DNA from: Lachnospiraceae bacterium
GTDB lineage: Bacteria > Bacillota > Clostridia > Lachnospirales > Lachnospiraceae
DNA: 64,000 bases
NCBI GenBank assembly: GCA_017938315.1
Contig: JAGBBV010000030.1
Coordinates: 186,001 to 250,000, forward strand
Reading direction: 5' to 3'
Shown piece by piece: positions 55,648 to 63,694 of the stretch. A model generated the notes under the pieces. That model worked only from the letters and a program-made list of their open reading frames with translations. It did no database searches and was not told the DNA's origin. Position numbers and translations under genes: made by a program. How positions within the stretch are numbered: the stretch's first letter is position 1; each line of letters starts with the position of its first letter.

Positions 55648-56751
55648 ATGAAAATTGCAATGATTGGACAAAAGGGAATACCCTCCAGAGCCGGCGGCGT
55701 TGAAATCCATGTGGAAGAGTTGGCAGCAGGCCTGGTAGAAAAGGGACAGCAGGTGGATGTGTATTGCCGGAAATATTATTGTAAAAATAGAGTAAAGGAA
55801 CACAGAGGAATCCGTCTGTATTATATTCCAACTATTTCAACCAAACATTTAGATGCAATTATTTATACATTTTTTGCAACAGTTGTGGCCTTACTGAAGG
55901 GATATGATGTGTTTCATTACCATGCCTGTGGACCATCCAGTTTGTGCTGGATTCCAAAACTGTTTGGAAAAAAAGTGGTTTGTACCACCCACGGCCTTGA
56001 CTGGAAGCGTGCCAAGTGGGGGGCAATTGGTCAGGAATATTTAAAGTTTGGTGAAAAAGTCATTAATAAATATGCTGATAAAATTATTGCTTTAAATGAT
56101 CCCATGAAGGAATACTTTAAGGAAACTTATGATAGAGATACAAATGTAATTCCCAATGGAGTAGGTGAACCGGAAATTCTGGATGCAGAAATCATTACAG
56201 AGAAATGGGGACTGACAAGAGGAAATTATATTCTATTTTTAGGAAGACTGGTTCCGGAAAAAGGGGTGCATTATCTGATAGAAGCTTATCAGAAACTTAA
56301 GACGGATAAGAAGCTGGTAATAGCTGGTGGCAGCAGTCATTCAGACGACTATGTAGAGCGGCTGGCAGCGATGTCGATTGATAATGATAACATAATCATG
56401 ACAGGACAGGTGAGCGGAAAGACATTGGAGGAACTATATTCCAACGCTTACATTTATGTATTACCTTCAGATGTGGAAGGCTTGCCAATCAGCTTGCTTG
56501 AAGCGATGAGCTATAAGCGTTTTTGTCTTGTCAGTGACATTAAAGAAAACACTACAACAAGTAATGGAAAAGCCATAGCTTTCAGACAAGGAAATGTACA
56601 GGATTTGTACGAAAAACTAAAGGATATAGACTCGATGCCTGCACCTGAGGTGGTAAAAAAAGGTGAAGAAGCGGGAACTTATGTATTAGAGGTCTATCGT
56701 TGGGAAAATGTGGTAGAGAAGACGTTGGAAGTCTATGAGAGTTTAAGATAA
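55648..56751 (+). CDS. GT4 glycosyltransferase with DUF1972-like N-terminus (rhamnosyltransferase-like)
   Basis: A 367-residue GT4 protein. The N-terminus IAMIGQKGIPSRAGGVEIHVEELA matches the DUF1972-type domain of rhamnosyltransferases such as streptococcal Cps2T. HACGPSSLCWIPK, TTHGLDWKRAKWG, FLGRLVPEKGVHYLI and VLPSDVEGLPISLLEAMSYKRFCLVSDI follow. The start at 55648 has GGAGA 5 bases ahead; an ATG at 55636 has no such site. It is the last gene of the operon, before the hairpin at 56763. Confidence 0.9.
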   Translation: MKIAMIGQKGIPSRAGGVEIHVEELAAGLVEKGQQVDVYCRKYYCKNRVKEHRGIRLYYIPTISTKHLDAIIYTFFATVVALLKGYDVFHYHACGPSSLCWIPKLFGKKVVCTTHGLDWKRAKWGAIGQEYLKFGEKVINKYADKIIALNDPMKEYFKETYDRDTNVIPNGVGEPEILDAEIITEKWGLTRGNYILFLGRLVPEKGVHYLIEAYQKLKTDKKLVIAGGSSHSDDYVERLAAMSIDNDNIIMTGQVSGKTLEELYSNAYIYVLPSDVEGLPISLLEAMSYKRFCLVSDIKENTTTSNGKAIAFRQGNVQDLYEKLKDIDSMPAPEVVKKGEEAGTYVLEVYRWENVVEKTLEVYESLR

Positions 56752-56762
56752 CAGATACAGAA

Positions 56763-56789
56763 AGGGCATTACTGTTGCAGTAATGCCCT
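56763..56789. terminator. Hairpin terminator between convergent genes
   Basis: A perfect 12-bp stem (56763-56774 with 56778-56789) around a TTG loop. It overlaps the stop codon of the minus-strand tagA gene. T-runs on both sides are short, so it may be modest in strength. Confidence 0.7.
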
Positions 56790-57543
56790 ATTTACGTTTT
56801 GCTTGTTTTTTATATTTAATTGCTAATTTGAAAATTTTCATATCATCAACAAAATATCTTTTTGCCAATCTCTTTGGGTCTTGCAAGAAACGGTAAAACC
56901 ATTCCAAACCGCATTCAGACATCCATTTGGGGGCACGCTTTACTTCCCCGGCCTCAAAATCAATACTGGCACCCAATCCTAAGGATATGGGAACATGTAG
57001 TTTATTTTTGTGGTGTAAAATAAACAATTCCTGCTTAGGGCAGCCTAACCCTACGATGAGGATATGGGGCTTGGCGGCCGTGACTATATCAACAATTTTA
57101 TTTATCTCTTCTTCATTTTTTTCAAAACCATATGGCGGTGAGTAAGTCCCTACAATTTGTAAGCCGGCATATGTTTCACAGAGGTTCTTTGCAGCTTTGG
57201 CAGCGACTCCCTCGGCAGCACCGAGAAGAAACATGCGGTAGTTTCTTTTTGCTGCCATATCGCATAAACAGGGTAAAAGATCGGAACCGGAAATTTTCCC
57301 TTTTAGAGGGGTGTTGTACCATTTAGACAACCAAACAATTGGTTTCCCATCTGCGAGAATCAGATTGGCGTGTTTATAAACTTCACAAAGTTCTCCGCCA
57401 CGTTCTAATTGAATAATATGATCAACATTAGGCGTTACAACATATGCATTGCAGTTTTTTTGGATTAATGCATCAATTTCCTGTAAAGCTTCGTCCATTG
57501 TGAGATTATCAATTTCCGTATTCATAAACTTAATACGCGGCAT
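56788..57543 (-). CDS. tagA: WecG/TagA/CpsF family glycosyltransferase (GT26)
   Basis: A 251-residue GT26 enzyme. TPNVDHIIQLERGGEL contains the catalytic-region Thr/Asp of TagA relatives; SDLLPCLCDMAAKRNYRMFLLGAAEGVAAKAAKNL, PHILIVGLGCPKQELFI and GLGASIDFEAGEVKRAPKWM follow, and the basic C-terminus (KYKKQAKRK) fits membrane binding. TagA adds ManNAc to lipid-linked GlcNAc in teichoic acid synthesis; other members use other sugars. AGAGGA precedes the ATG. It has its own promoter (57584-57612) and runs against the main operon. Confidence 0.93.
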   Translation of the reverse strand: MPRIKFMNTEIDNLTMDEALQEIDALIQKNCNAYVVTPNVDHIIQLERGGELCEVYKHANLILADGKPIVWLSKWYNTPLKGKISGSDLLPCLCDMAAKRNYRMFLLGAAEGVAAKAAKNLCETYAGLQIVGTYSPPYGFEKNEEEINKIVDIVTAAKPHILIVGLGCPKQELFILHHKNKLHVPISLGLGASIDFEAGEVKRAPKWMSECGLEWFYRFLQDPKRLAKRYFVDDMKIFKLAIKYKKQAKRK

Positions 57544-57583
57544 ATATATCCTCTTTCTCAGTATCCCGATTTATTCTTTAAAA

Positions 57584-57612
57584 ATTGTATAACATTCATC
57601 ATGATTTATCAA
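57584..57612 (-). promoter_or_regulatory. Sigma-A promoter of tagA
   Basis: On the minus strand: TTGATA (57607-57612), a 17-base spacer and TACAAT (57584-57589), 41 bases before the tagA start. Confidence 0.75.
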
Positions 57613-57640
57613 TAGCCAATTTCCCGTAAGAATAGAAGAT

Positions 57641-57669
57641 TTGACGGGTATAAAATATTATAGTAATAT
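57641..57669 (+). promoter_or_regulatory. Sigma-A promoter of the small membrane protein gene
   Basis: TTGACG (57641-57646), a 17-base spacer and TAATAT (57664-57669), 35 bases before the ATG at 57705. It diverges from the tagA promoter. Confidence 0.75.
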
Positions 57670-57704
57670 TGTTATTACATTTAAAATGAAGAAGGAACAT
57701 AGAG

Positions 57705-57920
57705 ATGAAAATAAAAAATTTTTTTTCCCATAATTGGAAGTTTATAGTATATCCAACTATTAGTTTTATCGTTGTTTTTGCAGTTACACGTAGTCTTTTC
57801 CCATTACTGAAGGATTGGACTTGGAAAGCTACATTATGCGGCTGTATCTGTGGTTTAATAGTCGCTGTAATCGAAATTATAAAACTGCTGGTTGAGAAAA
57901 AAAACAGGCTTAAGGCTTAA
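57705..57920 (+). CDS. Small two-TM membrane protein
   Basis: A 71-residue protein I do not recognise by family. It has a basic N-terminus (MKIKNF, then NWKF), two hydrophobic helices at about 13-34 and 41-60 and a basic tail (KKKNRLKA). AAGGAAC lies ahead of the ATG and a near-consensus promoter 35 bases upstream, which makes it more believable than a chance ORF. Its 3' end overlaps the convergent acyltransferase-partner gene by 11 bases. It might assist the adjacent membrane acyltransferase pair, but nothing shows that. Confidence 0.62.
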   Translation: MKIKNFFSHNWKFIVYPTISFIVVFAVTRSLFPLLKDWTWKATLCGCICGLIVAVIEIIKLLVEKKNRLKA

Positions 57921-59049
57921 GGGTTCTGGCAGTTTCTACAATAAGGGCATATCTGTCTGCCCGTTCAGCGTTTTCATGAATTACAATATCCGGTTCATAA
58001 GTATCTATGATTTCTTGGAAGTCAGATGTTTTATCTGCGTGAATACATACAAGTTCATAAAAGCTTTCGCTTAATTCATCCAACAAGAAATGATTCACAT
58101 AACTATCGGCAAGAACCAAAACTTTGGTTTGATTATCAACACTTTCATTGGTGTAAAAAGTGCAATTGTGATCTTCAGAAAGTGACCCTAGTTTTTCTTT
58201 GGTTTCACGTGATGTTGGGGTAATGATTTCAAAGTTTTCTAAATAATCCACTAAATGAATACCGCCAAATAAATCTGAACCTTGGTCGGTTAAGGTAATG
58301 TGAAAATCATCTTCTTCCAACATATCAAATTGATTATTATTTTGCGCATTAATTGCGGTCATTAATTCTTGATATGCGATAAAAGAACCGCGCTGCGTCC
58401 AATGTGCACAATCTCCAAAGCGGCTATAGGTCTGGTAACTTTCTTTGGCATCGATTAATACATCTTTAATTTGAACTAAATGAATAGTTGTATCCTGTGC
58501 TAATGCATCGACAATTTGATCTGTTTTGGAAACAGAACCGTACTGGTTAATGTGCAATGTCATATATTCCGGATAAATTGAGTATTTTTCATAGCATGGC
58601 AGGTAATAATACTGTATGTCTTTATCTTTTAGGTAATCAGAGATGACTTGAAAACTGTCAGTGATTACCGAAAGTTCTTTTTCAGTTTTGAGATTGAGAT
58701 GCTGAAACTCTATAATTTGCTCTTTGGGTGTTGAATTAACCTCCCCATTGGGACCCAGACTTAAGTTGCTAAAGTGTGTAAATCTATCAAAAACATGAAA
58801 TTGTATTTGGGCATTTAAAGCCACGATTTCACTGCGAAAGCCAATGTTATCATCAATCCATCCGTCATATTCATCAAGTACCTGCGGGTTAAAAGAACCT
58901 TCATACGTAAATATCTTGGCAATCCCATGAAGCATTCTCTGCTCGGCTTCTGAGGGAGTACCCTGTACTAAATTGGAAAATAATAATGGCACAGAGCACA
59001 TAAGCATGAAAATCATAATAAAAATAATATTGAATGCTTTTTTGTACAT
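57910..59049 (-). CDS. AlgX/AlgJ-like SGNH acetyltransferase partner
   Basis: A 379-residue secreted or anchored protein: N-terminal signal/TM segment at about 5-28, then DGWIDDNIGFRSEIVALN, typical of AlgX/AlgJ-related proteins. GDCAHWTQRGSFIAYQEL gives the Asp-His block and LADSYVNHF the nucleophile Ser block in place of GDS. Such proteins acetylate alginate and related polymers together with an MBOAT. Here the MBOAT gene is 9 bases upstream in the same operon. It differs from the smaller SGNH partners at 7819 and 45404. Confidence 0.88.
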   Translation of the reverse strand: MYKKAFNIIFIMIFMLMCSVPLLFSNLVQGTPSEAEQRMLHGIAKIFTYEGSFNPQVLDEYDGWIDDNIGFRSEIVALNAQIQFHVFDRFTHFSNLSLGPNGEVNSTPKEQIIEFQHLNLKTEKELSVITDSFQVISDYLKDKDIQYYYLPCYEKYSIYPEYMTLHINQYGSVSKTDQIVDALAQDTTIHLVQIKDVLIDAKESYQTYSRFGDCAHWTQRGSFIAYQELMTAINAQNNNQFDMLEEDDFHITLTDQGSDLFGGIHLVDYLENFEIITPTSRETKEKLGSLSEDHNCTFYTNESVDNQTKVLVLADSYVNHFLLDELSESFYELVCIHADKTSDFQEIIDTYEPDIVIHENAERADRYALIVETARTLKP

Positions 59050-59058
59050 AAAAAACTC

Positions 59059-60468
59059 CTAAAATTGAAAGTAAATAAACGGATTATAGGTTCCGGATAT
59101 AATTCTGATTAAGGAAAAAGAAAATAGCAATAAAAGAGCTATCTTTTCCAGTGTAAAATAAACGGTTTGGTTTAAAGTGGCTTTGATGCGAAGCACAATC
59201 TTTTGCGGAATGTTTGTGGATGCAAATAATGCAATGATTAAGATTGTTACAGTCCATTTATCCAAATACCAGAAAACATCAAATCCGGGAGTTTCTCCAA
59301 GGGAAATACCGAACATGGTTTTCAGATAGGCAATTGCTTCTCCTAAGTTAGCTGCCCGAAACAGTATCCAACCGATTCCGACAACACCTAACGTATATAT
59401 TCTGCTTACAACAGGATTGGCGTTATGTAAAACGAGAATGTTTTTATTTTTAAGTACACGTTCAATTAAAATAAAACATCCGTGCCAAATACCCCACAAT
59501 ACATAATTCCATGCAGCACCATGCCAGATTCCGGTAAGCAGGAAAACGATAGCAAGATTAAGGTATACATGTTTTCTGTTACCGCCCAGGGGAATATAGA
59601 CGTATTCGCGGAACCAGGAAGAAAGTGAAATATGCCATCTTCGCCAAAATTCCGTTATGCTTTTGGAGATATAAGGCAAATTAAAGTTTTCATTGAAATG
59701 AAATCCAAAAATTCTTCCCAGACCGATGGCCATGTCGCTATATCCGGCAAAGTCAAAGTATATTTGTAAGGTATATGCAATACAACCCAGCCATGCAATG
59801 GCGACTGTATTTTGTGAAGGACCACTGCTCCAGATACTGTCAACCGTAGTAGCCAAAGTATTGGCGATAATACTTTTCTTGCTAAGACCAATAATGAAAC
59901 GATGAAGACCGGCCACAAAATCGTCTAAACTTACTTCGCGGTGATTCATTTCCTTTTCAATATCACCGTATTTTACAATAGGTCCGGCAATTAATTGTGG
60001 AAAAAATAGAATGTATAATGCTACTTTCAATGGATTTTTCTGTACGGACACCAGATTTCTGTATACATCAATTACATAAGAAAGTCCTTGAAAAGTAAAA
60101 AAGGAGATGCCGATAGGTAATATAATCGTCTTGACAGAAAAACCAGCATGAAAGAGATCATTTGCAGATGTAACAAGAAAGTTAAAATATTTAAAGTAAA
60201 TTAACAGACCTAAGTTAATTGCAAGTGCGCAGAGCAAAAAAAGCTTCTTGTTTATTTTTTTTAATGAACTTGAAATTAACATAGCACATAGATAATTGGT
60301 AAATATATTCAGAAAAATCAACCATAAATAGTTAGGTTGTGACCAAGCAAAAAAAAGGGTGCTCATAAGTAAGAGAAAAAAATTTTGGAATTTTTTCCCT
60401 AAAAAGAAATATCCCCATATAGTTACGGGTAAGAAAAAGAATATAAATGAGTTTGAACTAAATACCAT
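59059..60468 (-). CDS. MBOAT family membrane O-acyltransferase (AlgI-like)
   Basis: A 469-residue polytopic acyltransferase: MVFSSNSFIFFFLPVTIWGYF, LPIGISFFTFQGLSYVIDVYRN, FFPQLIAGPIVKY, YFDFAGYSDMAIGLGRIFGF, FWRRWHISLSSWFREYVYIPLGG and TGIWHGAAWNYVLWG with the catalytic His. The start at 60468 is set by the N-terminal homology with other MBOATs and GAGG 8 bases upstream; a frame to 60555 would include the promoter. It forms an operon with the AlgX-like gene. Confidence 0.95.
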   Translation of the reverse strand: MVFSSNSFIFFFLPVTIWGYFFLGKKFQNFFLLLMSTLFFAWSQPNYLWLIFLNIFTNYLCAMLISSSLKKINKKLFLLCALAINLGLLIYFKYFNFLVTSANDLFHAGFSVKTIILPIGISFFTFQGLSYVIDVYRNLVSVQKNPLKVALYILFFPQLIAGPIVKYGDIEKEMNHREVSLDDFVAGLHRFIIGLSKKSIIANTLATTVDSIWSSGPSQNTVAIAWLGCIAYTLQIYFDFAGYSDMAIGLGRIFGFHFNENFNLPYISKSITEFWRRWHISLSSWFREYVYIPLGGNRKHVYLNLAIVFLLTGIWHGAAWNYVLWGIWHGCFILIERVLKNKNILVLHNANPVVSRIYTLGVVGIGWILFRAANLGEAIAYLKTMFGISLGETPGFDVFWYLDKWTVTILIIALFASTNIPQKIVLRIKATLNQTVYFTLEKIALLLLFSFSLIRIISGTYNPFIYFQF

Positions 60469-60508
60469 GGTGTTGCCTCGCTTACTTGTTATAGGTATCA
60501 CTTTCATT

Positions 60509-60537
60509 ATCATATAACAAATCTTTTTTTTTTTCAA
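60509..60537 (-). promoter_or_regulatory. Sigma-A promoter of the AlgI/AlgX-like operon
   Basis: On the minus strand: TTGAAA (60532-60537), a 17-base spacer and TATGAT (60509-60514), 41 bases before the MBOAT start at 60468. Confidence 0.75.
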
Positions 60538-60610
60538 TAAAGGTACAAGTGACATAAGAAGATTAATTTTGGACTATTTAGGGAAGAATAAAACTATCGT
60601 AATATACCGC

Positions 60611-60650
60611 CATGTCCTAAGACAGGACATGAAAAATGAAATATTATAAT
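60611..60650 (+). promoter_or_regulatory. Inverted repeat and -10 box upstream of the xre-lytTR-kinase operon
   Basis: CATGTCCT (60611-60618) and AGGACATG (60624-60631) form a perfect 8-bp inverted repeat around AAGAC. A perfect TATAAT lies at 60645-60650, but the -35 position is covered by the repeat and is poor. This looks like a regulated promoter, with the repeat as a possible operator for the XRE protein or the LytTR regulator. Confidence 0.55.
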
Positions 60651-60688
60651 AAAATAATCGTGTTACAGTTAGACTTTGGAGAAAAAGT

Positions 60689-60940
60689 ATGGCACGAGTG
60701 GTAGATTGTATAGTACAAAATATTGTCGGTGACAATGTTAGGAAATATAGAATAGAGCGGAACATGAGTCAGCAGGAATTATCTGAGAAATTAGAGACCT
60801 ATGCAATTTACGTATGTAGAGGCTCTGTGTCCAGAATAGAACGACATGAAAGAACTGTGACAGATTATGAATTGCGCGCAATTGCAGATGTTTTGAAAGT
60901 ATCCATTTATGATTTATTTGAAGATAAGGAAAAGCGATGA
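60689..60940 (+). CDS. XRE family helix-turn-helix regulator
   Basis: An 83-residue single-domain DNA-binding protein. NVRKYRIERNMSQQELSEKLE is the first half of the HTH, CRGSVSRIERHERTVTDYELRAIADVLKVSIYDLF the recognition helix and closing helices. GGAGAAAAAG lies before the ATG. It is translationally coupled to the response regulator gene (ATGA overlap), so the three regulatory genes form one operon. It might repress its own promoter through the inverted repeat at 60611. Confidence 0.9.
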   Translation: MARVVDCIVQNIVGDNVRKYRIERNMSQQELSEKLETYAIYVCRGSVSRIERHERTVTDYELRAIADVLKVSIYDLFEDKEKR

Positions 60941-61671
60941 GAAAAGTTGTTTTAATTATCGAGGATGATGCTAGTCAGTTAGAAATGTTAAGGCGGCTTG
61001 TTCTAAAAACAAGTAAAGATGTAGAAGTGTTAACAGCGAATAACAGCATGGTGGCCTATCAGGCATTGATGGAGCGGACAATTGATGTCTTTTTAGTAGA
61101 TATTGTTTTGGATACAGAAAACAGAGGCGATACATCCGGAATCCGTTTGGTGGAACGTTTTAGAAAGATTCCGAAATATATGTTTACACCTGTTATATTT
61201 GTAACGTCACTGGAAGATTCCACTATGTATGCGTATAAAGAATTGAATTGTATCGGATATATAGAGAAGCCTTTTGAACCGGCACAAGTGATGTGCCTTG
61301 TTGAGAAGGCTCTTAATTTTACTACTGCCAGAGATACCGATGTCAGATTGTCATTTAGAAAAGATGGTATCTGGTATCCGGTAAAAATCAAAGATGTTGT
61401 ATATATGGAAAGTCTTAAACACGTCATGAATATACATTTCGCAAAAAATTCCGTTTTAGAAATTCCTTACGTAACTTGTAAACAGATTTTGAAAGATGCT
61501 GACTGTGATTGTCTGGTGCAGTGCAGCAGAAGTACCATTGTGAACAGGGATTATGTTCACAGCGTAGATCCTCAAAATCAATATATTGTTTTTAAAGAAA
61601 AACTGGGTAGGGTAAATATAGGCGTTACATACAAAAAGAAAATGATTGCGGAGTTCGGAAATGATAGTTAG
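60937..61671 (+). CDS. LytTR-type response regulator (AgrA-like)
   Basis: A 244-residue two-domain regulator. The receiver domain has acidic pocket D10/D11, phospho-acceptor D55 (VFLVDIVLD), T90/S91 and K111 in EKPF. After a linker, the LytTR DNA-binding domain runs from about 135 to 240 (IKDVVYMESLKHVMNIHF, CSRSTIVNRDYVHSV). This is the domain pair of AgrA, expected to be phosphorylated by the kinase encoded next and to activate the agrB promoter. The 3' end overlaps the kinase start. Confidence 0.94.
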   Translation: MRKVVLIIEDDASQLEMLRRLVLKTSKDVEVLTANNSMVAYQALMERTIDVFLVDIVLDTENRGDTSGIRLVERFRKIPKYMFTPVIFVTSLEDSTMYAYKELNCIGYIEKPFEPAQVMCLVEKALNFTTARDTDVRLSFRKDGIWYPVKIKDVVYMESLKHVMNIHFAKNSVLEIPYVTCKQILKDADCDCLVQCSRSTIVNRDYVHSVDPQNQYIVFKEKLGRVNIGVTYKKKMIAEFGNDS

Positions 61672-62935
61672 TTTGTATACACTATTTGAGGTATTGGCAA
61701 TTATATTTTGTTTGCACTATTTATATGCAGAAAAAATAAAGTTTAATGTGCCGACTTTCTTTGTTATCGTATTAGATTTGATAATAATGCAAGTTTTTTA
61801 CATGATGCATATAAGTGGTAATGCTTTTTGGATTGTTTTTCCTGTAATCCTTGTATATAGTGCAATACAATTTGGATTTTCTATAAAAAAATTAATCATA
61901 AATAATATCTTGTGGATGATAATTATTGGTATCTTACAAACGACTGTGTTAATGCTCCTATGTCTTTTTACAGAGATTGAATACGTTAATGAAAAAGAAC
62001 TTTTACTATGCAATTTTATTATTTTTCTGTTTGTTAGTATATTATTAAAAAAGTGTAAGTTAAGTAAGCTGTCGGCAATATTGCAAAGCAATGAAAAAAT
62101 TATAGTAATTTCTGTCATAATGATTTTGATTAGTGTGATTTATTGCCTAATAAATTATAGACAAGACAGAGGATTGGATCTTGCATATTACATTGTGCTG
62201 TTAATCAGCGTGTTTTTGATTATAATAGCATCAGTAGATATAGGAAAACATAAAATGAAGGCGAAAGAAATTGAGACAGAACTTCGTCTTCACAAGCTTT
62301 ATGAACAATCTTTTCAAAACTTAATTGATGAAATATGTGCAAGACAGCATGAATTTGACAATCATATCAACACAATATATAGTCAACACTTTCTATTTGA
62401 TACGTATGAGGAACTGGTAGAAGCCCAGAAGAAATATTGTGATAACATTGTGGCTGTAAATAGCTATAATAAATTACTTTCAAAAGGTAATCCTACAGTG
62501 CTGGGGTTCTTATACGGGAAACTACATGAATTGGAAAAGAAAGGAATTAGACCAATATATAATATTCATATTGATAATTTGGAAAGTCATGTTCCAATAT
62601 ATAGAATTATAGAAATATTGGGTAATTTAATTAATAATGCAATAGAGGAACTCTTAAAAGAACAAGATTTGCATGACCTCAAAATAGTGTTGCTGGAGAA
62701 TGATGAAGAAATAGTAATAAATGTTGGTAATCCCTGTAGAGATATTGACTATCAAAAAATACATAATTTTTTTCAAAAGGGCTATAGCAAAAAAGGTGAA
62801 AAACGTGGATATGGTTTGTATAATGTGAAAAAAATATGTGAAGATTATAATATTATTTTAGAAACAACTATTGAAGCAGAAGAAAATATTGATTGGATAC
62901 AATTTTCCCTATTAATAAAAAAGCCCTTAGCGTGA
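61661..62935 (+). CDS. GHKL sensor histidine kinase (AgrC-like)
   Basis: A 424-residue membrane kinase. About six TM helices occupy the first ~200 residues, as in peptide-sensing AgrC proteins. RQHEFDNHINTIY supplies the probable phospho-acceptor His region, EILGNLINNAIEEL is the N-box and KRGYGLYNVKKIC the glycine-rich ATP lid of the GHKL domain. The ATG at 61661 was chosen since GGAG (61650-61653) is 7 bases upstream; the TTG at 61646 lies over it. It is likely the receptor for the peptide encoded by agrD at 62948. Confidence 0.92.
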   Translation: MIVSLYTLFEVLAIIFCLHYLYAEKIKFNVPTFFVIVLDLIIMQVFYMMHISGNAFWIVFPVILVYSAIQFGFSIKKLIINNILWMIIIGILQTTVLMLLCLFTEIEYVNEKELLLCNFIIFLFVSILLKKCKLSKLSAILQSNEKIIVISVIMILISVIYCLINYRQDRGLDLAYYIVLLISVFLIIIASVDIGKHKMKAKEIETELRLHKLYEQSFQNLIDEICARQHEFDNHINTIYSQHFLFDTYEELVEAQKKYCDNIVAVNSYNKLLSKGNPTVLGFLYGKLHELEKKGIRPIYNIHIDNLESHVPIYRIIEILGNLINNAIEELLKEQDLHDLKIVLLENDEEIVINVGNPCRDIDYQKIHNFFQKGYSKKGEKRGYGLYNVKKICEDYNIILETTIEAEENIDWIQFSLLIKKPLA

Positions 62936-62941
62936 AGGGCT
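62917..62941 (-). terminator. Intrinsic terminator of agrBD
   Basis: A 7-bp stem (62922-62928 with 62935-62941) around AGCGTG, followed on the minus strand by a T-run (62922 to 62917). It overlaps the stop codon of the convergent kinase gene and may also slow the + transcript. Confidence 0.85.
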
Positions 62942-62947
62942 GATTTA

Positions 62948-63079
62948 CTATTCTTCTTCTTGAGGATATGGATATTCCCCTAAAAAAAGAATGCATGGTA
63001 AATCACAACCGATAAACCAGGAAAAAGCCATACAAGCACATAAAAGCGGTTTGGTTAATGCAATAAATTTCTGTTTCAT
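62948..63079 (-). CDS. agrD: AgrD-type cyclic lactone autoinducer precursor
   Basis: A 43-residue precursor: an amphipathic, Lys-containing leader (MKQKFIALTKPLL), a middle with several Cys, and the C-terminal CDLPCILFLGEYPYPQEEE. In AgrD proteins a five-residue thiolactone ring beginning at Cys is followed by a charged, Pro-containing tail that AgrB removes; CILFL then GEYPYPQEEE fits this. The start at 63079 has AAAGGAGAAC 4 bases ahead and overlaps the agrB stop by 4 bases. A longer frame to 63151 is inside agrB. The released peptide should be sensed by the kinase at 61661. Confidence 0.88.
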   Translation of the reverse strand: MKQKFIALTKPLLCACMAFSWFIGCDLPCILFLGEYPYPQEEE

Positions 63080-63618
63080 GTTTGTTCTCCTTTCTTTCGT
63101 ATTTTTGCAAAAATAAGTTGCAAAGTATGTACTACTATAATCCAGAAACAAATTGGCATATATTTGTTATCCGGAATAATAGATGAAATAATAAAAAACA
63201 ATAAAATAATGATTAGGGCGCGTAAGCGTCCTTTTTTTATACGCTCTTCACTTAATGGAACGTGCACATCGGATGTGACCGGACCAAAGCAATAATTGAT
63301 AATCATACATAAGAAAAGTAATGGGAATCTCAAACCGGTAGGTATGTGGATAAGTGGTAAAAACCGGATGCAAAGCAGCATATACAAAAAGGAAGATAGC
63401 AGGCACGTAAGATATGTTTTGCAGTGGTATCCGCCTGTGGAAGTACGTAGGAGGAGTAAGATGCCTACAGCAACTGCATATACATCCAAAATGTCATAAA
63501 AACAAATACCCATAAAGAGTAATTTGCTGAACTCTGAAAGCAATGTTTTACCCAGATGTGAAAGTTGCGCAACCTGATAATCCGAAAATCCATAATTACT
63601 TTTCAAAAACTCTTTCAT
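63076..63618 (-). CDS. agrB: AgrB accessory gene regulator protease
   Basis: A 180-residue membrane endopeptidase that cleaves and cyclises AgrD. RTSTGGYHCKTYLTC contains the catalytic His65 and Cys72, seven residues apart as in Staphylococcus aureus AgrB (His77/Cys84). Four to six hydrophobic helices surround it, and the C-terminus is basic. AGAGG precedes the ATG by 6 bases. It is co-transcribed with agrD in the direction opposite to the regulator/kinase genes. Confidence 0.94.
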   Translation of the reverse strand: MKEFLKSNYGFSDYQVAQLSHLGKTLLSEFSKLLFMGICFYDILDVYAVAVGILLLLRTSTGGYHCKTYLTCLLSSFLYMLLCIRFLPLIHIPTGLRFPLLFLCMIINYCFGPVTSDVHVPLSEERIKKGRLRALIIILLFFIISSIIPDNKYMPICFWIIVVHTLQLIFAKIRKKGEQT

Positions 63619-63648
63619 AAAAAGCCTCTTTTGTATTCATATAGGCGT

Positions 63649-63694
63649 ATTATAGATTTTGGAAATTGCATTTTCGGATTTGGGAGCCCAATCC
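63649..63694 (-). promoter_or_regulatory. agrB promoter with imperfect inverted repeat
   Basis: On the minus strand, a perfect TATAAT (63649-63654) lies 31 bases before agrB, but the hexamer 17 bases upstream is only CCGAAA. An imperfect inverted repeat, GGATTTGGG and CCCAATCC (63676-63694 on +), lies against that weak -35. This pattern suggests an activator-dependent promoter, with the LytTR regulator the natural candidate. No standard paired LytTR repeats could be recognised. Confidence 0.5.

Noticed and set aside
57892..58223. Plus-strand small open frames
   Set aside because: They lie within the AlgX-like gene on the opposite strand and lack binding sites.
60574..60765. Minus-strand 63-residue frame before the XRE gene
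   Set aside because: It crosses the inverted repeat and the XRE start; no binding site and no recognisable features.
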